Assembly: GCA_016295375.1 (NCBI GenBank)
Contig: JAEDLI010000042.1
Span: forward strand, 1-18,093
DNA length: 18,093 nucleotides
From: Fibrobacter sp.
Lineage (GTDB): Bacteria > Fibrobacterota > Fibrobacteria > Fibrobacterales > Fibrobacteraceae
Direction: 5' to 3'
Positions 14,101 to 18,093 of the stretch are shown here, in pieces (the stretch's first letter is position 1; the number at the start of each line of letters is the position of its first letter). Both the position numbers and the translations under genes were made by a program. Under the pieces are notes generated by a model. That model was not told the DNA's origin. It was given only the letters and a program-made list of their open reading frames with translations, and made no database searches.

Positions 14101-16418
14101 ACCGCAAAAATGTAGTTTGTATCTACCACACCGGTTTGCGAGGGCAATGAAATATGTGCAAATCCGTTGGAATCGGTGGTATAGTCGAGCAGAACGGCCG
14201 GAGTTTGATCCCCCTTGTCATTCCAGAGTGAATCATTGTCCACATATAGTGCATAATTGCTTATTCCTTTCACCTTCACGATTCTTTCGGTCGATGTGGC
14301 CACTTCCGGCAGGATTTCCAGATTGAAATCAGGAGAATTTGCCAATGCGGAAGACATTACTGCAAATACCGAGAATGTTTTAGTCTCTGCGGAAATCAGG
14401 ATGTATTCCCAGTTGTTCTCACCCGGATAGCATTCTTCAGAATTCCACGTACTACACGTAGCCTTTTCCGAAGAACCCGTCGAAACGGCTGCACTTCCAT
14501 CGGCATTAAGGTAGCCGTACAAGGCGTTAGTCAGTGGGACGAATTTCTTATTGTCAAAATCTATCTTGTAAAGTGTGAGAGTTTGCGGAGTGACACCTTT
14601 GGAATCCATTTCCGCCTTGGATATACGCATCTGTATTCTGGGAAGCTTTGTCGTATCATTGAACTCCATGGACGGCAAAACCTCCATAACTGGGCCCGTC
14701 AGCGGCATATTGTTGAATTCTTCAAACGGGTAATCGTCAACTTCAGCAGTTCTTACGGTAACATCTTCGCTTTTTTGTAGGGCATTCGTCGGGAACGTCA
14801 CAGTAAGTTCACCAAATAGGGACTGTACAATATTTTCGTTATCAGGATTGACATCTGAACCGACATAAAGATTGTAGTTCGTGTAATAGAGTTTATCACT
14901 TTCTCCACCCCATGTCAGCAGGAATTGAGTATTACCTTGCAAGCGGTTTACATCAAACCAGGCAAGACGATGACTTCCAGACACGGAAGCTACCGTATCC
15001 TTAATCACATAATAGGTGCCACCCTTAAGGTAGGAAAGCTGATATTTCTGTCCAGAAGTCAAGTAAGCCTTCAACTCTACAAGTTCCTTCGGTCTGGCGA
15101 CTTTGATGTCCTTGGCGTCCTTGAATTTTATCATCCGATTATCCGATGTTTTCTCATTGGAAATTGCAAAATGTGAATGTTCCGTAGAGTCCAAATGCAG
15201 AATGTCGATATCGTCAACTTTCGGATTTTTAATCCACGAATGGAAGCCTCGGTAAAAATAATTTAAGGGTAAATTTACCGGTTTCATTTGCGCAGGAATC
15301 CGGGATGCGCTATCCAGCGATTCGCGATAAAATTTGTTCTTTATTATCGTATCCCTGGCATCGAAATAGAGCGTGTCGAATGCAGTGCTAAACCTTGCTT
15401 TTTTCGCATCACTAGCCGACAATCTTGCGTCCATCGTTTCTACGGAGTATCCATTCTTTTCACCCTTCAGTTTAGCCAACGTATCAAGAGAAACAAAGAA
15501 AGAATTGTCCTTGTAATTTGAAGCATTTGGTCTTATTAGTAAATTGCTTACAGCGGTAGATTTTCCCATTCTAGATTGATCCAGATAAGCAATATCATTT
15601 GGCGTATGGAAATGGGCTGGAGAATTGACGGGATTTTTGATAATTCCGTCTGATGTATAAATAGATGTCCAGGTATTATCATCAAAATCATCGAGATAAT
15701 AATGTATCTTGGAGCCACCCTTGTAATATTTCTTGCAACTTGCCGTTTCCTTCACTTCGGACCAATCCTCGCTGCCGGTACATCTATCGGAAAACGATTC
15801 AAGAACATCGGAAGAAGCAGGGAAATCAACGTTCTTTTCGTACCCTTGACTCCACATCATATTTCTGCCTACATAGAAATAGACATATCCCGCATCAAAA
15901 AGAGGTGTCCGCACGACTTCGTCGTCACCAGATTTGCTCGTGACGGAAACTTGGCATCTGGGATTATGGACATACCCATCTATAGCCAGCTGATAGGCGG
16001 CATCGTAATTCGTCGCATTGCCGTAGTCGCAACCAGTCGTTGATTCCAGAGGATTTCCCAACACAATCGCCTTAAAATAATCCGAGTCGGAGCGCGGTCC
16101 ATAAAATTTCAAATCAAAATAGGAGGGCTGCTGATGAGTCCCGTCCTCGTCTGCAAATAGGAATGTGTTTGTTCCGTCAGGCAATTCGCTTGCTGGTAAA
16201 AAGGGCAGTGCCTGCATTTCATAGGGCGTTAACAATCCATACGTTCTGTCAAATTTCCAGGACGTACCGTCAAAATATGAACCTTCGTCAATAAAGGACT
16301 GAACATTTGAATTGCTTTGTAATGCCGCCCAATAGCCATCCGTAGAAGATGCAGACTCAGCATAAATTGTCTTGTTCGTGTGGTCAAATCGAACGGTGCG
16401 ATTTACGAGGTTATCCAT
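11136..16418 (-). CDS. 1760-aa LamG / carbohydrate-binding secreted protein (probably lacks its frameshifted N-terminus)
   Basis: A giant extracellular protein without its own signal peptide as called. Residues 1 to about 520 are an unrecognised beta-rich region. About 900-1006 is Ig/FN3-like. About 1008-1204 is a LamG (concanavalin-like) domain (YTLETRIKRG, TWVHVAVVSDSSGVRFYVDG, NIADVRFYSGALTDAEIATL). About 1216-1333 is a CBM6/35-like beta-sandwich (GNYRIVAYARSA, GIHTLSLDV). About 1358-1501 and 1509-1655 are two related CBM3-like modules (RLKNVSDETVNGYSVRYYF and FKVENLGNVALRNFDIRYYF; NADWAPWNAGDDP and GWANIWNASDDP). The last 70-80 residues form a T9SS-type sorting tail (LVNAVGVPIKSIFNGTLAPG, QVDWTGINMRTTYLVLKVNG). 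Likely role: binding plant-wall polysaccharide at the cell surface; no catalytic domain recognised. The frame upstream of ATG 16418 reads into the lipoprotein at 16403-16663 if one C is restored at 16425-16429. The N-terminal third appears more AT-rich than the C-terminal part. Confidence 0.85.
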   Translation of the reverse strand: MDNLVNRTVRFDHTNKTIYAESASSTDGYWAALQSNSNVQSFIDEGSYFDGTSWKFDRTYGLLTPYEMQALPFLPASELPDGTNTFLFADEDGTHQQPSYFDLKFYGPRSDSDYFKAIVLGNPLESTTGCDYGNATNYDAAYQLAIDGYVHNPRCQVSVTSKSGDDEVVRTPLFDAGYVYFYVGRNMMWSQGYEKNVDFPASSDVLESFSDRCTGSEDWSEVKETASCKKYYKGGSKIHYYLDDFDDNTWTSIYTSDGIIKNPVNSPAHFHTPNDIAYLDQSRMGKSTAVSNLLIRPNASNYKDNSFFVSLDTLAKLKGEKNGYSVETMDARLSASDAKKARFSTAFDTLYFDARDTIIKNKFYRESLDSASRIPAQMKPVNLPLNYFYRGFHSWIKNPKVDDIDILHLDSTEHSHFAISNEKTSDNRMIKFKDAKDIKVARPKELVELKAYLTSGQKYQLSYLKGGTYYVIKDTVASVSGSHRLAWFDVNRLQGNTQFLLTWGGESDKLYYTNYNLYVGSDVNPDNENIVQSLFGELTVTFPTNALQKSEDVTVRTAEVDDYPFEEFNNMPLTGPVMEVLPSMEFNDTTKLPRIQMRISKAEMDSKGVTPQTLTLYKIDFDNKKFVPLTNALYGYLNADGSAAVSTGSSEKATCSTWNSEECYPGENNWEYILISAETKTFSVFAVMSSALANSPDFNLEILPEVATSTERIVKVKGISNYALYVDNDSLWNDKGDQTPAVLLDYTTDSNGFAHISLPSQTGVVDTNYIFAVALSKPDIDGNVVELPAAPAVARAITVPSEFACSVASDSLWLGLDNGYMAYGASCNHPGVGTVSLYREGKVVAEIHGNIPDTLIYDGSRVYGASVVGKIANGVYESRYLGVSSLGTERQLAGPLVYTDSVRPSVEGFDVQESFEILDRVFTVTAKVRDSESGVATVTVSPEFGGTSLEKTTLQPDSLGNVMVNLRMNRKSLAGCIGCRLKLLFRAEDYGHNHADTTFTTERLYPYPGELALWYPAREGAGRTAHEFLGTGHDLNLSPIRSPWQSDAGIYLSSASDRASGAGRVDLGTADSYTLETRIKRGHSTDTWNEILSFAGPGGLSIKLSQKGRSLKLSEGGREWFSGEVLSALTKTWVHVAVVSDSSGVRFYVDGERVKSVPDGIAAERELYGTLTLGGKSGNSFVGNIADVRFYSGALTDAEIATLSVPATDDGDPSSVIVVAVKDMDVLDGFSGQFSCAVAGNRYLLAGSAHSRLRVTVNVETAGNYRIVAYARSANLSSADVSVGEGSLLSGQIGLSGVWRTTEISGVSLSLSRGIHTLSLDVPEGVQLGGIALTRGSVSPSMIAWGRSSFDMVPATVNPPKILTSLKFDGFGDHSMLRPRIRLKNVSDETVNGYSVRYYFRGEDPSQVQVAAFYPYATSGLAVHSESARTGYAEWNFAGESLAPRDSAFYGEGPHFGLYNADWAPWNAGDDPSYVAAAEHGFAEDAGIVVLDRDNNLIGGRCAEMEDETSVVTKARILASDMRNDNQASEIHFKVENLGNVALRNFDIRYYFYVEEGLAPIMDVNHLASCSTAELTSLGSGRWQVNVHCGGAIGAGNSMENPVNISLHLSGWANIWNASDDPGHAGLSGDMSEARGICVFDSLGNRIYGESPQWPESSVIAEELPNGGSGTNPDNGYHGDVAIPIARTEDGLVLTLDAWTSLSMDLVNAVGVPIKSIFNGTLAPGEQLVQVDWTGINMRTTYLVLKVNGTIKTTRLLSLM

Positions 16419-16663
16419 GCCGAAGGGGGCGTCGATTCTTCGCTGTACCCATCACCGATTGACCACGTTTCGGTAGTTTCAAGCCACTCTCTGCAATCGT
16501 ACACAACGACCAACGAATCATCTATGAAACCGGCAATCAACGGAGTACCCCTGCCATCACTCCATTTAAACTCCACCCTGTCGCTGCACCCCCATATACC
16601 AACGCACATGAGCACCGTTATTGCAAAGGTGTACAGTCTTGCAATTTCAAAATTTTTTAACAG
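16403..16663 (-). CDS. Lipoprotein signal piece, probable frameshifted 5' end of the giant gene
   Basis: Reads as a lipoprotein N-terminus: (M)LKNFEIARLYTFAITVLM, then CVGIWGC lipobox and SDRVEFKWSDGRGTPL, DDSLVVVYDCREWLETTE, ending TPPSAWITS at TAA 16403. I take CTG 16663 as start: AAGGAG lies 10 nt upstream and it gives a basic n-region. The only other in-frame non-ATG candidate, GTG 16615, would leave no basic n-region before the hydrophobic core. A CTG start is rare, so a mutated ATG is possible. The ORF overlaps the giant ORF by 16 nt. Adding one C to the C5 run (minus strand of 16425-16429) turns the end into ESTPPFGMDNLVNRTVRFD and fuses the frames to a lipoprotein of about 1840 residues. 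The alternatives are two truly separate overlapping genes or a sequencing error. Confidence 0.5.
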   Translation of the reverse strand: MLKNFEIARLYTFAITVLMCVGIWGCSDRVEFKWSDGRGTPLIAGFIDDSLVVVYDCREWLETTETWSIGDGYSEESTPPSAWITS

Positions 16664-16673
16664 ATTGCTTATG

Positions 16674-16679
16674 CTCCTT
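16674..16679 (-). promoter_or_regulatory. Ribosome-binding site AAGGAG deciding the 16663 start
   Basis: A strong Shine-Dalgarno with no ATG, GTG or TTG at normal spacing. The first in-frame codon that gives a signal peptide is CTG 10 nt downstream, the reason for that unusual start call. Confidence 0.5.
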
Positions 16680-16705
16680 TTCCTTTATAATTTCTTTTGC
16701 TGTTT

Positions 16706-16735
16706 TTAATACAAAACAATAAATTGCCTTGTCAA
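16706..16735 (-). promoter_or_regulatory. Sigma70-like promoter for the long minus-strand run
   Basis: A perfect -35 hexamer TTGACA (16735-16730), an 18-nt spacer and TATTAA as -10 (16711-16706). This is followed by an AT-rich stretch and the Shine-Dalgarno at 16679-16674, giving a short leader of about 35-40 nt before CTG 16663. It is the best promoter candidate seen in the window and is well placed to drive the giant gene and the closely packed genes downstream of it. Not tested against a background model. Confidence 0.5.
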
Positions 16736-16737
16736 CT

Positions 16738-16749
16738 TTACCATGGTAA
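16738..16749. promoter_or_regulatory. 12-bp perfect palindrome TTACCATGGTAA, possible operator
   Basis: Perfect dyad symmetry, ending 2 bp upstream of the TTGACA box on the minus strand. The position suits a dimeric activator or repressor. No regulator can be named from the sequence; chance occurrence in AT-rich DNA is possible. Confidence 0.35.
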
Positions 16750-16836
16750 TAATTGCCATTTTGAACATATTTATGGAAAACAACCTTTCCCATGCTGCAT
16801 CGATAAGGATGTAACAAGAAGAAAGCGGATAATACA

Positions 16837-16853
16837 AATCAAGCAACTTGATT
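16837..16853 (-). terminator. Weak hairpin downstream of the FG-GAP gene
   Basis: AATCAAG-TTG-CTTGATT: a perfect 7-bp stem with a 3-nt loop, 23 nt past the stop at 16877. On the minus strand it is followed by TGTATTATCC, not a continuous T run, and the stem is AT-rich. It may be a weak terminator or an mRNA 3'-end stabiliser. Confidence 0.35.
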
Positions 16854-16876
16854 CTCTAGGATTTCTGAATGGAGTG

Positions 16877-18093
16877 TCACTTCACCACGCCAATGCGATA
16901 CAGCTTCTGCTTGGTCTTGCCGGAGCTGAACTTCACTTGCAAGCGAACCGTATAGACGTCACTGCCCAAAGCTTTCAGGTCCAGGTTCTCGAACTGGTTT
17001 CGGCCCGCCTCCACGCCGGACATTTTCTGCTGATAGACGCAGTAGCCCGTAATGTCGTAAATCTCTAGAGTGACCGTCTTGGCGCTGTTCCCGATTTCAA
17101 AGCGGGCCTTGGCGTTCCCGCCCCGCACAGGGTTCGGGTACACGAAAAATTCCCGAATTTCGTCCTTCAGTTTGGCTGCCGCAGGTTCGCCAAGCCGAGA
17201 AGCGTCAAAGTAGCCCGTCCTTTCGTTTCCGCCGGCAGGGAGCGTCCACGCCGCCGGAGATTCCACCGCCTTGCCGCTTGCCTTTTTCAGACGGAACGCC
17301 GAAAGGCTATTCCTGTGCAGGGCGTAAATTTCTGGGCCTGCGGACTTTGCGTCGGGAATGGCGTCAGCCACGAAGATGCTCATGGGCTTCAGCTGTTTTA
17401 CGGACTCCACATATTCAAAGCTGCCTGCAGCCAGGGGGAATCCGTCTTTTTCTGCCAGGGCCTTGCCTTTGCCTGTGTAGGCGTACACCAGGCCGTCGTT
17501 ACTGGGCACGAGAATTTCGGGAGTATCGTCACCGTTTACATCTACAAGCACAGGGTCGCTGAAAAATCCGTATATCGGAGACCCGCGGGAGACCTTCACC
17601 GGGAACCCTGCGATGGGGAGGCCCGAACGGTCCAGCGCATACACCAGGTTGTCTCCCAGGAATACGATTTCGGGATACTTGTCGCCGTTTATGTCGCCGA
17701 TGGCAATACCGGAGGTCTCGTCCTTCAAGCCGCTGGTACCTGCGGCTCCGCGCTTGTAGGTCTTGGTCCAGAGAGTTTTGAGGGCGCCCTTGCTTTCGTC
17801 AAAATTCAAGCTTGCCACAGTCCCGCGACTGCCCACGGCAATAATTTCGCTTGCACCGTCCCGGTCCATGTCGGTACAGGCAATGCGGAATGTCTCACCG
17901 GACTTGCCCTCTAGTTTCTTGGGCCCGCGAGAGGTAAACACAGAGCCGTCGTCGGACACATAGGCGAACAAATCCTCGCCGCTCTTGGATAATTTACCGC
18001 AATAGGCCATATCGGTATAGATTTTTGACGCAGACGAATTGGATTCACGAATGTTTACTGCCACTTTCTTTTCAAACTTGACTGCATCGTAGG
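16877..18093 (-). CDS. FG-GAP/VCBS-repeat protein with T9SS tail, 5' end beyond window
   Basis: Partial: the frame is open to the right edge (before VAVNIRES it reads YDAVKFEKK). The visible 405 residues hold beta-propeller-type repeats with Asp-rich, probably calcium-binding loops: CTDMDRDGASEIIAVG, AIGDINGDKYPEIVFLG and LVDVNGDDTPEILVPSNDG, each followed by a short ...LVYALDRSG / LVYAYTGKG strand. This is the FG-GAP/VCBS pattern found in secreted adhesion or polysaccharide-associated proteins. The last ~90 residues match a T9SS type A sorting domain: EFFVYPNPVRGGNAKARFEI, VTLEIYDITGYCVYQQ, LGSDVYTVRLQV and LYRIGVVK. The protein is thus predicted to cross the outer membrane by T9SS. The catalytic or N-terminal domain, if any, is not visible. 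It ends before a 213-bp gap with a new promoter, so it is probably a separate unit. Confidence 0.85.
   Translation of the reverse strand, partial: YDAVKFEKKVAVNIRESNSSASKIYTDMAYCGKLSKSGEDLFAYVSDDGSVFTSRGPKKLEGKSGETFRIACTDMDRDGASEIIAVGSRGTVASLNFDESKGALKTLWTKTYKRGAAGTSGLKDETSGIAIGDINGDKYPEIVFLGDNLVYALDRSGLPIAGFPVKVSRGSPIYGFFSDPVLVDVNGDDTPEILVPSNDGLVYAYTGKGKALAEKDGFPLAAGSFEYVESVKQLKPMSIFVADAIPDAKSAGPEIYALHRNSLSAFRLKKASGKAVESPAAWTLPAGGNERTGYFDASRLGEPAAAKLKDEIREFFVYPNPVRGGNAKARFEIGNSAKTVTLEIYDITGYCVYQQKMSGVEAGRNQFENLDLKALGSDVYTVRLQVKFSSGKTKQKLYRIGVVK

Noticed and set aside
15268..15279. Perfect palindrome GGTAAATTTACC inside the giant ORF, sharing half-site letters with TTACCATGGTAA
   Set aside because: It lies deep within coding sequence, the half-sites are arranged differently, and 12-bp palindromes are expected by chance in this length of AT-rich DNA.
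1..18093. CRISPR arrays, tRNA/rRNA genes, transposases, integrases, phage genes or known defence systems
   Set aside because: Looked for on both strands; no regular spaced repeats, no cloverleaf-like segments noticed and no such proteins in any credible frame.

Overview
The window most likely comes from Fibrobacter or a close relative (Fibrobacterota). The evidence is a lipoprotein with a serine-rich linker followed by a FISUMP domain (Fibrobacter succinogenes major paralogous domain), type IX secretion (T9SS)-like C-terminal tails on two large secreted proteins, several SUMF1/Ig-like/carbohydrate-binding lipoproteins, and medium GC. Every gene I accept lies on the minus strand, so the text below follows transcription from the right end to the left.

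Right end (18093-16877): the 3' part of an FG-GAP/VCBS-repeat secreted protein with a T9SS tail. A 213-bp gap follows, with a promoter-like TTGACA/TATTAA pair and a 12-bp perfect palindrome just upstream of the -35 box. From there one long co-directional run begins: a short lipoprotein N-terminus (16663-16403) and a 1760-residue LamG/carbohydrate-binding protein (16418-11136). These two look like one gene broken by a one-base loss in a G5/C5 run. Next come a LolA-like periplasmic protein (11125-10457), a SUMF1-fold lipoprotein without the catalytic cysteines (10452-9547), an NlpE-like lipoprotein (9518-8973) whose stop overlaps the start of a LytTR response regulator (8973-8206), signal peptidase I with a large insert (8186-6789), a 602-aa Ig-like lipoprotein (6781-4973), and a DnaQ-exonuclease/DinG-helicase fusion (4965-2218). 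Gaps from the giant gene to dinG are 28 nt or less, so co-transcription is plausible. Much of the run concerns lipoprotein and exported-protein biogenesis or envelope sensing.

The 376-bp gap at 1842-2217 holds no gene but is packed with dispersed-repeat-like hairpins and a C8/G8 tract. One repeat family there (minus-strand form GTGTCATTGCGA ... GAAGCAATC) is also present inside the signal-peptide codons of the adjacent FISUMP lipoprotein gene (1841-591), in frame. Below it is a 40-codon ORF (575-453) ending in a LEPR-xLL-type motif, LEPRLMMDFAV, and then the start of a second serine-rich lipoprotein (385 to beyond position 1).

The most notable points are the stand-alone or truncated LEPR-type ORF, the palindromic repeat serving as coding sequence in a signal peptide, the probable frameshift that separates the giant binding protein from its signal peptide, and the NlpE-LytTR coupling without a histidine kinase. 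All family calls are from reading motifs; no database search was run.
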